From: Opisthorchis felineus
Lineage: Eukaryota; Platyhelminthes; Trematoda; Opisthorchiida; Opisthorchiidae
Direction: 5' to 3'
Length of the DNA: 64,000 nt
Assembly (NCBI GenBank): GCA_004794785.1
Contig: SJOL01005976.1
Coordinates: 513,696-577,695, forward strand
Made by a program: the position numbers and the translations under genes
Shown: positions 12,631 through 23,762 of the stretch, piece by piece
How the letters are laid out: each line of letters opens with the position of its first letter
Position numbering within the stretch: position 1 is the first letter of the stretch
The notes under the pieces: generated by a model
Seen by the model: the letters and a program-made list of their open reading frames with translations, nothing else
What the model was told of the DNA's origin: nothing
The model's database searches: none

Positions 12631-13017
12631 TTAATACATTATTCCCGGTGGGTGAGTGTGCCGGCGGTATTGATTCAGGCCGCTGTTCATCAGAAAAAGG
12701 CGGGAACAAGCAGCGCAGCCCAGATGGGCGACCACGCCCGTGCCAGCACTTTGATGGACGTGAACTCGATGGTCGTCTACAAAGCCAGGGTTTCGTTTGC
12801 AGCACTTGCCACATTCCTCACTTGTGAGGCCAACGAGACTCCCCTGTGTAGTTGTTGGAACTGGTGCGGAGGCGCCGATTGATTTGTGTTGTAAATTGTC
12901 GAAAGTAACCGGCACATCAAAACCAAACAGGGTGGTTATCCCTGTCTGGAGTTGCTGAACTCTTAGCTCATCCAGAATGCCACCAAGTCCGCACCATTTT
13001 GACCCAACTGCCTTCAT
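12631..13017 (-). pseudogene. R2-like element: N-terminal zinc-finger region
   Basis: The 128-residue open frame contains two zinc-finger-like units. The first is C-x2-C followed by H-x4-H (EECGKCC ... DDHRVHVH). The second is a near-canonical C-x2-C-x12-Y-x4-H (GCAACSRLFLMNSGLNQYRR...), in which the first zinc-binding His is Tyr, one base change from His. In R2-clade proteins such fingers help bind target DNA. The His-to-Tyr change and downstream frame breaks show the copy is dead. A region upstream of 13,017 could hold more of the N terminus. Confidence 0.62.
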
Positions 13018-13385
13018 AGAAATGTGCTCGGCCGATCAACGGAAACCAGTAGAAACTGGCCGCACGTTCTATCGACCGGGAACTTAACATGAAAGTCTAC
13101 GGGAGTACGTTACCTAAATGAGGATGAAGCTGAGGAACTGAGCTACATCACTGGGAGTGTATTAAATTTTCGGCTCCGAAAGTAGAGTGAAGGTATTAAT
13201 AGAAACAGAATGAGAGCAATTCAGAAAACGGTTGGCGACCATTGTCGCTCCTTTTCGAACTGACCACATGCATTTCATCAGTGATCTCAACACCCAAATC
13301 GGTCTGCCAAAGAGCTAAGAGAGAAAGTAACAGGCCGCTTGGAACTGAGAGCCTCGAAAGTTAACGCCTGAGGTCTACTTACGGT
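13018..13385. other. Junction between two head-to-head LINEs
   Basis: Roughly 370 bases between the N terminus of the R2-like element and the readable start of the plus-strand LINE. It may hold the 5' untranslated parts or upstream coding remains of either. No target-site duplication or promoter could be recognised by eye. Confidence 0.4.
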
Positions 13386-13983
13386 GTGTGGGGCATGCGA
13401 GCCGACTGTGAAGTGTGGAGGACACAGAAAGCCAAGGAAATGAAAGAGGCACAGAAAGCCGGGAATGCCCGAAGATTATTTCAGTTGGTCCATGCGACCG
13501 GTCCCCGGAATCCACCTGTGAGCGAAACCATCAAGAATAGGAGAGGAGTGATCATCTTGAATAAAGAAGAACGCCTGAACCGGTGGGCCGAATATTTCGA
13601 ACAACAGTTGTCGTGGCCACCATCACGCACCCATCTGGAGCCTACAGGTGACGTAGAACCCTGGACGGTGAACGTGGAACCACCTACGGCATCGGAGGTT
13701 TATGACTGCATGTGTTCTCTCAAGCGCCACCGAGCCTCTGGTCCGGATGACCTCCCACCCGCATTGTTCAAAGATGGGGGTGAAGTCCTCAGTCAGCGCT
13801 TGTCTGATCTGTTCGCTTGCATTGGGAAAAGGAATCTGCCCCAGACAACAGGGGATAGTCGGTGATAGTGATCATTTTCAAAAAAGGTGCTCGTAGTGAG
13901 TGTGGTAACTACAGAGGGATCAGCTTGGCCTCGGCTGTAACCAGACTGTTGGCGTCACTCGTGCTTCGTCGCCTTACGGTGGC
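13386..13983 (+). pseudogene. LINE pre-RT linker and first RT motifs
   Basis: Residues read WRTQKAKEMKEAQKAGNARRLFQLV (linker), EERLNRWAEYFEQQLSWPP, then SLKRHRASGPDDLPPALFKDGG (RT motif 1, usually APGPDDLPPALF) up to a stop at 13,865. The reading resumes in another frame as IVIIFKKGARSECGNYRGISLASAV (RT motif 2, usually PIFKKG...NYRGISL), so one frameshift lies at about 13.85 kb. The sequence then enters the N run. The wording is that of trematode endonuclease-reverse transcriptase LINEs. Not expressible as a single protein. Confidence 0.75.
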
Positions 13984-14450
13984 NNNNNNNNNNNNNNNNN
14001 NNNNNNNNNNNNNNNNNNNNNNNNNNNNNNNNNNNNNNNNNNNNNNNNNNNNNNNNNNNNNNNNNNNNNNNNNNNNNNNNNNNNNNNNNNNNNNNNNNNN
14101 NNNNNNNNNNNNNNNNNNNNNNNNNNNNNNNNNNNNNNNNNNNNNNNNNNNNNNNNNNNNNNNNNNNNNNNNNNNNNNNNNNNNNNNNNNNNNNNNNNNN
14201 NNNNNNNNNNNNNNNNNNNNNNNNNNNNNNNNNNNNNNNNNNNNNNNNNNNNNNNNNNNNNNNNNNNNNNNNNNNNNNNNNNNNNNNNNNNNNNNNNNNN
14301 NNNNNNNNNNNNNNNNNNNNNNNNNNNNNNNNNNNNNNNNNNNNNNNNNNNNNNNNNNNNNNNNNNNNNNNNNNNNNNNNNNNNNNNNNNNNNNNNNNNN
14401 NNNNNNNNNNNNNNNNNNNNNNNNNNNNNNNNNNNNNNNNNNNNNNNNNN
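13984..14450. other. Assembly gap (467 N)
   Basis: All bases are N. By position it replaces the LINE's RT motifs A-C (about 155 codons if the gap length is real, slightly short of the expected spacing). Collapse of near-identical LINE copies during assembly is a likely cause. Confidence 0.95.
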
Positions 14451-15270
14451 GAAGAGGAGGAGAGGGCGCAGGTGTTTTTGGATGAACTGACCAAAGTCAT
14501 CCCGTCCTTTGGTATGCACTTTGCACCCACAAAGTGTAAGGTCATGCTGCTGGACATGCAGTCACTGAACACGCCACTTACAATCCAGGGAGAGGCACTG
14601 GAAGTTGTGGAGCGTTTTACGTATTTTGGAAGTTGTATTAGTTCTGATTGTAGTGTGACATGAGATCAATGCACGAATCTCCAAGGCCCGGGTAAGTTGA
14701 GACACCTACGGCGTCAAAGTGGTGTATCCCTGAATCTCACAGGACGTGTCTATCAGGCTACAGTGTGGGCTGTTTTGTTGTATGGCTTTTGGACTTGGCC
14801 TGTTCGGTCAGCGGAACTGAGACGTCTTCAGGTGTTTGACAATCGTTGTCTCAGAACCATAGCTCGTGTTGGGAGGTGTCGGCGAATCCGTAACGAGGCA
14901 GTTAGAAAGCGAGTTTTTGGTTGTGCAACGGGTACTTCCATTGAAGAATGTGTCCAGTACTAGAAGCTGCGTTGGTTGGGACATGTGTTGCGTATGCCGA
15001 ACCATCGTTTGCCGAAGAGAGTGCCGTTTTCCATGCCCAACCCAGAGTGGCGGAAGTAGAGAGATGACCAACGCCTGACCTGGCAGAGCGGTATGAAGGA
15101 GATTACGAAACGTTTGGGTGCTGTCGGTGCTACTCGCATTCCGGGTTGGGGACCGCGTGATCCTCACTGCGCCTGGTTGGAGACGCTGTAAGATATGACT
15201 GCCAACCGATGTCAGTGGCGATCTTGTTGTCAGTTTCTAACCAGATTGCCTGAATGAGTGTCTGGAGGCG
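14451..15270 (+). pseudogene. LINE RT palm/thumb and C-terminal region
   Basis: Reading from the gap: EEEERAQVFLDELTKVIPSF, HFAPTKCKVMLLDMQSL, EVVERFTYFGSCISSDCSVT, then a TGA at 14,661. Reading resumes in another frame at HLRRQSGVSLNLTGRVYQATV, LLYGFWTWPVRSAELRRLQVF and RCLRTIARVGRCRRIRNEAV, with a stop at 14,961. It continues as KLRWLGHVLRMPNHRLPKRV and WLETL near 15.18 kb. These are the standard blocks after RT motif C in this LINE group (KCKV, YLGSCIS, LLYGCETWP, LRWLGHVLRM). Two stops and at least one frameshift make it dead. Confidence 0.75.
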
Positions 15271-15432
15271 TAGGCACCCCGGAATGATTGTAGTAAGCTA
15301 GCACTAAGTCCCTTCCCCACCCACCTTTATTCTTCTCTTCACAATGAGGCTTTCAAATAAATCATGGTTGTACAGCAGCGAAGCATTGGTGTTGAACACT
15401 GTTGTCATGCTGTCGATGATGATGATGATGTG

Positions 15433-18400
15433 TGGGGCGACGGTACTTATAATCAGTAACATGTGGTCCGATTTAAAAAAAGACTCCCTGGTATCTTAAA
15501 CAAATTCAAGAACTGCTGCTTACACTAGAGCACGGGCTCAAGCACGGACAAAAAGCGCATCGTAGTTGTCGAACACCAGCGGTTTAGTAGAAAGGTCCTT
15601 ACAATGCTGAATGAAGCCATGGACTTTTACGGCTTACTGAGGCATAGGAATGAGCGGAATCGGCCTCCGCAGTCACCAGCATACTCATTCTAAACCACCG
15701 TTGAGGAAACAGCATGCTCATCTTGGTAAGGATTCTCCTGTTTTCAATCAAACTTTAGTTGACTCCAATGCGGTGCCATAGGATGCAAACATCAGTAGTC
15801 ATCAAATTATTAGTTTGATGTTTGGCTGTCAATTCCCATCTGAAACCCGTAGATTACCGTAGACATACTCAGAAGCAACGTTGAGGTGACACATTTAGAG
15901 AAAGTAAAACGCAAAGGAATCGAACGATGACACACACGCTTCGGTGCAATAGTAGTCAATGTGGGGGGGAGTTGTTAGATCGACACGTCTAGGCTAGCTT
16001 GTAGCTGTCAAAAGGCTCCTGCGTGTTAGACTTCCGGTAGCATTACTTCGGGGTTACAACAGCAGCAGCTTGCTCGTACCACCATACTCAGCTCCGCGAA
16101 AACCGTCAGTGGTTTACCTCTCAGACGCAGGCACCCAGTGGACCATTACAGCCGTTTCGGACGCTAACGATATATTCTTCAAGTTATAGTCATATTTCAT
16201 GACAGACAACAAAATGCCTCCGAGGAAGATGTGGTAGTGAATGCCACAGGACAGCGATCTCTTTTGAAATCACAGAACCGCTTCAATTAATGGGATTCTC
16301 GGCAAATCGGGACTGTCTGTCTCCGGTTTGTGTACGATGTTCACTTTTCATTCTAAAGGATTTACAATTCAGAAGGCTAGAATAAGTAGAGAACACATAC
16401 ATATACATGGGAACGGAGCTGTTGTTGAAGACGGTTATGACTGAAAGTCAGTCTAGTAACTACATACAACAGGGATTTATCAATCCTCAAAGTAGTGATC
16501 TCTCCTCCAGAACGGGTCATCTTAACCAGTTCTCACAGTTGACCACGATATGCATGAAAGCAAGTGGATGCGTGAACCCACAGTCTCAGGGTGACGCTGA
16601 CAATGACTCGCACTTTTCTACTTTTTAGCGGCGGATGACTAAACCGCTTTCTAAATTCCGGCAGTTGGAAATTTATGGACACTAATTAACCGATCCACCA
16701 TAGACGATGAGCTAATGTACGAAGACATCTGGGTACACTTATCATTTACGCTTTCTTCCTGGTATGCACCGAGAAGTTTCGTTTTGGACCTCACCGCCCT
16801 TGGTTTTGGCATCATAGTACCCAAGATTGAAACTTCTCATTCCCAGGCAATAGTGGATTATCGAAATCCAGCTGACTATTGAAACTACATAAGGTAGTTC
16901 GGACAAAGTACCCGTTGTGAGATGAACATAAGGATAAAAAACCGTTCGTCGGTTTGAGACAGTTGATAATAGGCTCAAGTGTGATGGATTGATATGGACT
17001 ACGGATTTATATGTATGTATATATGCATATATATACATGTTTATATATATATATATATATCCGTTATGAGACTCTGTCATCTAATTACCAACGAACGAAT
17101 ATTTTCTGCTCCACTTGGGTGACCACAACTACAGATTACGTGGAAAAGGATTTTCTAAAATACTGGTAGAAATAATGGCACTTAGTAGGACTTCAAACAG
17201 CGTCCGTCCGTGTGTCTTCTCGGTCCATCTTCGTAAGACTTTGTCAGTAATGAACCTTGGATGTGTTTCGGCGAGACGTGATATGTGTAACTGTTTGCCA
17301 AACCAAGTTAGGTTCAATTGAGAAGGCCTCACTAATCGGGTGAGATGGCATATAAACTATTTTCATCAAATCAGCCTTCTTAAGGGACAGCTGACTAAAG
17401 TAGATCATGAACCCAAAGAATCAAAACCACTCCTTGCTTGTAAGGGAGAAGTTTATACCAGCGCACGAGATTAAATGGGACGGAACTCTATGCAGCAAAT
17501 GCGGTTTGGTGGACGGAAGAATCTTCTCGTGTGGAGTTTCTGGTTAAGAGGAGTGCAGTTCTGTCTTGCGTGATACTTATGCGCACTAGTATTGAAGCAC
17601 ACTAGAGTCACTGGAAGTTGCACCACGGTGCCGTTTGTTTTTCCTACTGTCCTAATTACCTTAAAATTCACTCTCTCCCCAATCGAAAAACACCACAAAC
17701 TCCATTGACTTTTTAGTCTCCCAGTGCATTTTATTTCAGTAAAGTAGGAGGTTGAAATATGATACAACCTCTTAACATGTCAAATGAGTGAGTTAAGGGT
17801 TGAGACCAAATGTATTTTGAGACCAGAAGTTACAATCCCCAAATGAGCTTGTTGTTTTGATAGCTATTTGAACAGATTCAAGAAACCATGTCAAGTAATG
17901 AAAGTTATGAATCTCACTTCCTGGCGGCTTTCTTTGCTAGGGATGACGAAATTTTTGAACTCATGAGCATGTGGCTTGCTCGCAACCGAGTAAAACAGCA
18001 TGGAAATCGTGATTTCATCAACCCATCTTATGATACTAAAAAACTGACAATCAGAATGCCCCCTCAGTGAAATTCGTCATACGCTATACAGGGTTTCTCC
18101 TTTAAATGAGTAAATGGTGCGTATTCCACAACTCCAAGCAACTTTCTTAAGTAAACAGCCTTAGTTTGCACACCAATTTTGTGAGCAAATCCATTTAAAT
18201 TAGAAGTTGGACAGATGAAACCAGGAACTGGCATTCAACTCTGTCAGTAGGAAACTTCTTTCCACTTATAACTGATTAGTTCATTGATGAAAAGCGACAA
18301 CTTGGACATTTTTATCTCGTGTTCATGATAATCCAATCACAACAATATTTAAGCAGTATATTTTAGCGCGAAATTTGATATTTTTTACCGCGTCCTCCAT

Positions 18401-19964
18401 ACCATTCATGGAGTTGCACAAAATTTGGTCGATCAGGCTTGAACGTGATAAGGAGATTTGAAGTTCCTTTTGGGTTTAATCTATACTGAATACTTGGTGG
18501 GAATCCTGACCACTTCGTTTCCTACTAATCTTCAAAAAGATTCTAATCCAAGACGTCTACTTTCAATACCCGTGAAGTCGTTGCTCATTGCCGCTGCATC
18601 ACATGCCTCAGTGACTCGTGTGCCAAGATTTCCCACGCAAAACGGTCAGGTGGACGTTGTCTCTCGGTTATCCAACGTAGGTCGAATTTGTCTACAGAAT
18701 GTTGTTTCACTGAGGGCATCAGTATCTTCTTACGACAGGAAAACAGACAGGGGGGTTGCTGTGCAGAATGAAAGCCCCAGTGAAAGACTAAATCAGTACC
18801 TTCGGGTTGGTAAAATACCATATGGAAATAATTCTCATCAAAACGCATGGCCGATTTGCGGAACAACATGTGATATCACTGTAGAATGACAGGAAAATTG
18901 CATGTTAGGGAATCAGTGGAGTCTATCTGAGTGACAGAGAGAGGCAAAATGGAACGGCTGGTGTGCTAAAACAAATCAATCTGTTAATAAATTCCGAATT
19001 TTATGGTACACTGTTGTTAACATCATTTTTCTGTCTTTCTTTCTAGGTCACTCTGCCTCAGACCATTTAAGCATCTAAAGTTCCAACAATCTTGCAAAAT
19101 TTTCCCCATTCCTTCAACAAAGCAACCCTTGAATCATTTAGAGGATATGATATTCTTCCTAAGGAAGTAGGTGGCAGACAACTTATGAAGACCATTTTCA
19201 GGGTGAGACAGCTTCAACAATTGTGCACATTCTTCTCTATAAAAGGGATATAGAAATAACTGCAAATAATTTATCTCCAGAGGGCAGTACTTCTGTGCGC
19301 ACAAATGGGCACATGTTTTTCCGTCTCCTCAAGAGTTATCCGTTATTCGGTTACCTTAAAAATAGAGCTATGTTTATGCCGCGTTTGTGGGGAACGAATT
19401 TCCTTTGGTCAAGTCAGATAGGATTTCACAGTAACATTTTAGCTGTTTTCACGGGACCGGTTGCTGGGAAAAGGTGCATCTAGTAAACAGCCAGTTCGCG
19501 AGACCTCTTGCCTTCCACGTGGTGGAGAATTTTGCGAAAAACAGAACTTAACGGAAAATGGCTTAAAATGCTTTTTTCTGGGGATTTAACAAAAAAAATG
19601 CAAGACAATATATCCGGGTCGGTGGTTCATTTGTCCCACTACTTCTCTCAGTCAATCAGGGCAAATTGAACTCATTTGGCGATTCTTCGGGTCAAAGACG
19701 TTAAACGCATTCACTATTCAGTGTCACTCAGTACTCTCTATTTATCACGCGCCTAGTTCTCATTGTCATGTTTTAAATTTTACCCTTTAGCCTTCGTTCA
19801 GGGAGGCCCAGATAATGATACATTATATGATTTACGATAGTGGTGCTGCCTAAATCAGCATGCAAATCTGAGCCAGTCCGCTTGTTTCTTGCTTCTTGGA
19901 GTTTCTTTTCAACTTACAGTTGAGTTCCCCCCCCCCGTGTTTAAAAGCGCGCACCGGAAACGGC
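15433..19964. other. Long unassigned stretch
   Basis: No exon with convincing splice borders. The open frame at 18,458-18,889 (plus, 143 codons) overlaps an equally protein-like minus-strand frame (18,869-18,585), so neither can be called. A minus-strand frame at 17,080-16,742 begins inside a TA microsatellite. No RNA gene or transposon motif recognised. Confidence 0.4.
17008..17060. repeat. (TA)n microsatellite
   Basis: Imperfect alternating TA/TATG tract ending in about ten uninterrupted TA units. Confidence 0.88.
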
Positions 19965-19965
19965 T

Positions 19966-20046
19966 GCCTACATCACCATCATCATCATCATCATCAAGGA
20001 CAGCAACATCAGTGTTGACACTGATGCTTCACTGCCGTACAATCGC
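19966..20046 (-). repeat. 3' tail of the 13.4-kb LINE family, reverse orientation (copy 2)
   Basis: ATCATC units followed by GACAGCAACATCAGTGTT..., CTGATGCTTCACTGCCGTAC match the reverse complement of the LINE tail at 15.36-15.43 kb (GATGAT run, TGTTGTCATGC, AACACTG, GAAGCATTGGTGTTG and TACAGCAGCGAAGC blocks). This is a severely 5'-truncated insertion keeping only the terminal 80 bases or so. Confidence 0.65.
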
Positions 20047-22261
20047 TTTGCTGGGTGACTGTAACAACAAATGAACATCATTTACCCAGCAAGCCTCTGA
20101 AAGTGGTGCGAGGACGGACGATTTATCATCCCCTTAAAAAACTAGACCCTTATACTGTACAGGATTAGTTGTTTGGGGAATACGAGGTTCAGAATGTGCA
20201 CCAAGGAGTAATCTATGAACACCGGTAGTAATACCATACCTGAAGCCGAATGCGCACAATAGCAAACGACGGTAAACAAGGATGATACACTACCCTTTTA
20301 CCCAACAATCAGTGTCCTTCAGAATCGTTTACTCAATTGTTTGCCGAGATTTCCCATATATCCCTGGGAGGGAGGCAAATAATTTGGCAGATCCCACTTC
20401 GGTTCTTTCAGAAGTGGCCCTCCAGTCGTCAGCAAAACACTTGAATATTCTGTCCCCAACGGTAAGGTATTTCTATTCACACCAGAAGGTCATAATGACA
20501 GCTAATTGTACTGCTATTCAGCCGCTTGTTGTCGAAAGGTTAAGTGTTCAACCACTGGCTGAAAAGTTACGGGTTCAAAAATCTGAATTTCTTGAGATGC
20601 TGATGATTCTTAATGAGGCCGAAGCTGTATAGTGCTCCTTGACTTTTCAGAAGGGATTTCCGAAAATCGATGCACCTGAACCCCGGGGAAGCCGTTACGC
20701 TGCAAATTCGGTTAAAAGCGGTCTACTGAATTTAACGACCTCACTGACCAGTACTAGACTTCAGTGACTGTTTGAATAACCGGAGACAGCATTAGTAGAG
20801 CAAATGCTCTTTTCATCAAACAAATAGCTCATGCACTCAAATTCTTATCTTTATGGTAGCTAGACAAGACAAGATAAGCTAGACACAAGACATTAGCACC
20901 AGATGAAGAATCCACTTATCCTTAAATGAAACACAGTTACAAGATCGCAGTCAGCACACACAAACAGCTGGTCTGTCGTCTAAGTGCAGACCACCGCCAG
21001 TCGTACGCTAATTTCGGGTGTTGAAACCGCCTGTGTTCAAGTGAACCAAAGTAAAAAGGTGGTATTCAGCTTACATATATCGCCGACCGACAGTCCGCTA
21101 CATTCACCCCTTAGAGAACCCTTTAAGAAACGAAAAGATGAATCCTTGTGTGACGGCGAACCATACGCGGAAAGGGCCAGGTTTTCTTAAGAATTAGGTG
21201 ATGGACCCGCTTTGTTTTTGTTGCATTTTAGCCCGAGAGTTTCAAGTGTTCATTTTCCCACAGCTACTCCACTGCCCCGTTGTTTTACGTAAATGAATCT
21301 TTCCCACATCGGGCTTGTGGACGGATGTTAAATTCTTAAAACAGCTCATTTTAGAGCTTAACTATTAGAAGCTGTTACTTAATGACATCCAGAAATACGT
21401 ATGTTCATCAGCAGAACCCTCACCGGTAAAATCAAGCATTGCAAACTCGTGTATTTTGGGTAGTCTATATGGAGCTGAAAAACGATTGAAGGGTAAAATT
21501 CAACCAAATTGTTATTGACAGGGAGTTATTCATAGTCATGCCCTTGCTCCAGCTGACGTTCCACAAGGTTCTGATGATAGCTCTTATCTTGACAATATTG
21601 GAGACTAGCGTTTTGCTGACAAAGTTTGCTGATAGCGTTTTGCCAGACCAAATGATCTTCTTAATCCGCTCCAGCGACCCTCTTTTTCCGACGAATCGAA
21701 AACCTGGTGGATGCTGCAGGCAGTCGGATAAAGTGCAATTCTCAGCCATACGTAGAAACTATGCAGAGTTGTCATAAAGCGGTACAGTGCTCAACCTCAA
21801 CGAGCAAATCTCATATTAGTGAAGTGTCAGTGCGTGCAGAGTCACACTTTTGAGCCTTTCTCTCGTCTACTTAAGCAGACAGCCCCTGCTTAAAAAGTCA
21901 CGCTATCCACCAGACCAAATACAATGCCGAGCATTCCGACTCCACACCTAATGAAGGGCAACTGGTCACATTCTCAGAGAAACAGACGGTACCAGATGAC
22001 GACCGACACTTTTTGAAACTTCTTCATTAGTAAAATTGTCGGACCGAAATTTCATACATACCGCTTACTAGGGACACATCATGGGTACAAAGTTATTGGA
22101 AAAATCTGCACCAGCTGCTTACAGAAACCGCAGGTTAACAAACATCCCCGATCAACAACTAAAACATTTGCAGTCCGAATACAGGACAGCCGGGCTATGT
22201 GACCCCATTACTCCCAAGTACGTAATATCAGCCTCTTTATCTGTGTAATATTATTCAGTCG
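20047..22261. other. Unassigned stretch
   Basis: Several short open frames (20,282-20,632 plus; 21,749-21,465 minus) have no recognisable domain or clear splice borders. A poly-C tract lies just upstream near 19.93 kb. Nothing further identified. Confidence 0.4.
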
Positions 22262-22500
22262 AATTAGGGGGATCAACGGAATCATGTACAAAACTTGCAA
22301 ACAGTGTGACAACCATGCTGCAGAAAGGCCTTTGGGTGTATTTTCGCCACAGGATGGATGTGAACTATGTCAAGACTAGCTTAAACGTCGGCACACATAA
22401 CTCCGTGAGTCAGGCAAATTGGAGCAACAGTTTCCTGATAACCATGTTTTGAAGAGGACGCGAAAGTTATCTCATGATTCAGAATCGCACCCATGCGAAT
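22262..22500 (+). pseudogene. Possible Penelope-like GIY-YIG endonuclease remnant
   Basis: One plus-strand frame reads INGIMYKTCKQCDNHAAERPLGV, then QDGCELCQD, LKRRHT, LRESGKLEQQF and RTRKLSHDSES, broken by three stops. The order (G-I-x-Y-K, a C-x2-C pair, E-R-P-L, R-R-H, E-S-G) loosely follows the GIY-YIG domain at the C terminus of Penelope-like retroelements. The core YIGETxR motif itself is not preserved, so this is only a weak match and could be chance. Confidence 0.22.
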
Positions 22501-23530
22501 TTATGTCGTAATTATGTAGGAGAATGCGGATATGGAAGGTAACCTTATCCAGGTCCCGCCCTCAAAACGCATCCCTACGAAGCAAAAAACTTACTGAGTC
22601 CTGAAGACCTAAGAAAAATTATAAAATGGTTACCATGCCTAAAGCAGCCACGTTTTGAGTGAGAGATTTTTATTGATACTTGTAATTTGCATGTCCTTCC
22701 TAGCTGGAAGAAAGGTGCCTACTGCAATTTCAGTGGCCGTTCAGCGAGAGGGGCTTTACACGAAAGTTTCGTGAAACATATATATAATAATAATAATAAA
22801 TATAATGAGGATCTGACCTGTATGCAGTAGAGTCCTGTACAGGAGATGATCATGTTTGCCCTCCCCACCTCCCGACTGAATGTGAGGACTACATACATCG
22901 GATGCAGAATGCAATTTAAAATCAGCTACTAAAAGATATGTACTTGGATCAGCAGTGGCTCAAAGACCAGGCATGCCTCCATATTCACAGATTGAGGATA
23001 TAAACAGAAAAAACAGTAACCCTTGAGCAACTGCCTCATTACATGCTGCCGTTGCTGTCATCCGGAAAAGTAGACAGTCATCTCTGACCCACGCAATACT
23101 ACCACAGTCCATAAGCGGCAGGAAAATGGCCTTAGTCAGCTAGTCTGGTTGCTACCGTTTATCAGGTCATTGTGCATAAACCTGTCAAACATTTGATCCC
23201 ACTGACACAGTGCCAAATTTTTCCATGGTTCTCGTGTTTCCATTCGGATAGTTGCTTACAGACCATGGTAATCCTATACCTGCTTGTGGTCGAAAACACG
23301 GTGGACGTTGGTTGGAGGTAATTATCCTTATAAGGTATTTCGTGTATAATGGAGCTATTTTTGCGCACTGGGATACTACTTAGTTGACATCCTTTCGGTT
23401 ATATCTTGTGTGGTTGTTGCACTTTAGGACAGCATGCTGTTGCAATGTTTTGCAAGCATACAAAATCAAATGTTTCGCCAGAATGAAGTTAGATTCATGC
23501 ATTACTGCATGCCTGAAGACTCGGGCCATC
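22501..23530. other. Unassigned stretch with a short TAA microsatellite
   Basis: An AATAATAATAA tract lies at about 22.78-22.80 kb. Otherwise no exon, transposon protein or RNA gene recognised. Confidence 0.45.
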
Positions 23531-23534
23531 AGCA

Positions 23535-23700
23535 ATCGGGGTGGCTTTTCTTTATTGGGGTTCTCTCAGGTACGTAGGAATGGCTCAGTTAACTGACCAT
23601 TCCGTTACGCGTTTTGTACAGTTGAACGCAAGAACACCCACCAGCCGGCTATTCAAATGCTTTGGTATTAACAAACCGTCAGAGTGTCTGAATAAATCAA
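23535..23700 (+). repeat. SINE remnant of a type common in opisthorchiid flukes
   Basis: The sequence GGTACGTAGGAATGGCTCAGTT, translating as FLYWGSLRYVGMAQ, resembles the tRNA-derived head (A-box-like GGAATGGCTCAGT) of a very abundant SINE that produces many spurious predicted proteins (RYVGMAQW... wording) in liver-fluke genomes, as I recall them. The following NARTPTSRLF reading fits the next block of that repeat (GSNPTSASRL). The B box is not preserved. Identification is from memory of that wording and is moderately secure. Confidence 0.45.
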
Positions 23701-23762
23701 CAGTCTGGTCAAAGACACTTCTCGCCGCACATCATAGAACAGAATTTCGTCAAGCTGTATGA

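Larger units (their letters stand above)
9867..13017 (-). mobile_element. Decayed R2-like non-LTR retrotransposon (restriction-like endonuclease class)
   Basis: Read on the minus strand, successive open frames give the layout of R2-clade elements: N-terminal C2H2 zinc fingers (13.02-12.63 kb), a linker, reverse transcriptase (11.94-11.05 kb), a thumb region, a CCHC knuckle of spacing C-x3-C-x7-H-x4 (10.5-10.3 kb), and a C-terminal restriction-like endonuclease with RPD followed by ID (10.3-9.9 kb). A full element encodes one protein of roughly 1,000 residues; here frameshifts break it. Classical R2 inserts in 28S rDNA, and no rRNA sequence is recognisable in the flanks, so this is either an R2 relative with another target or an off-target insertion. 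It lies head to head with the LINE at 13.4 kb. Confidence 0.75.
13386..15432 (+). mobile_element. Non-LTR retrotransposon (endonuclease/RT type LINE), 5'-truncated, gap in middle
   Basis: Plus-strand frames give a LINE reverse transcriptase: a pre-RT linker, RT motifs 1-2, then 467 unsequenced bases where the catalytic core should lie, then RT palm/thumb and a C-terminal KLRWLGHVLRMPN segment. It ends in a 3' untranslated tail with a GATGATGATGATG run at about 15.41-15.43 kb. Elements of this kind often end in short simple repeats instead of poly-A. Similar proteins are abundant in trematode genomes. The N-terminal endonuclease is not visible, so the copy is 5'-truncated or decayed upstream. 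The same 3' tail occurs at 19.97 and 59.07 kb in reverse orientation, which defines the family's end. Confidence 0.78.

Noticed and set aside
13862..14572. Open frames of about 180-207 codons around 14 kb
   Set aside because: They are open only because they cross the 467-base N run; only the LINE residues on each side are meaningful.
18458..18889. 143-codon plus-strand open frame
   Set aside because: Overlaps a similarly convincing minus-strand frame at 18,869-18,585; neither shows a motif or splice context.
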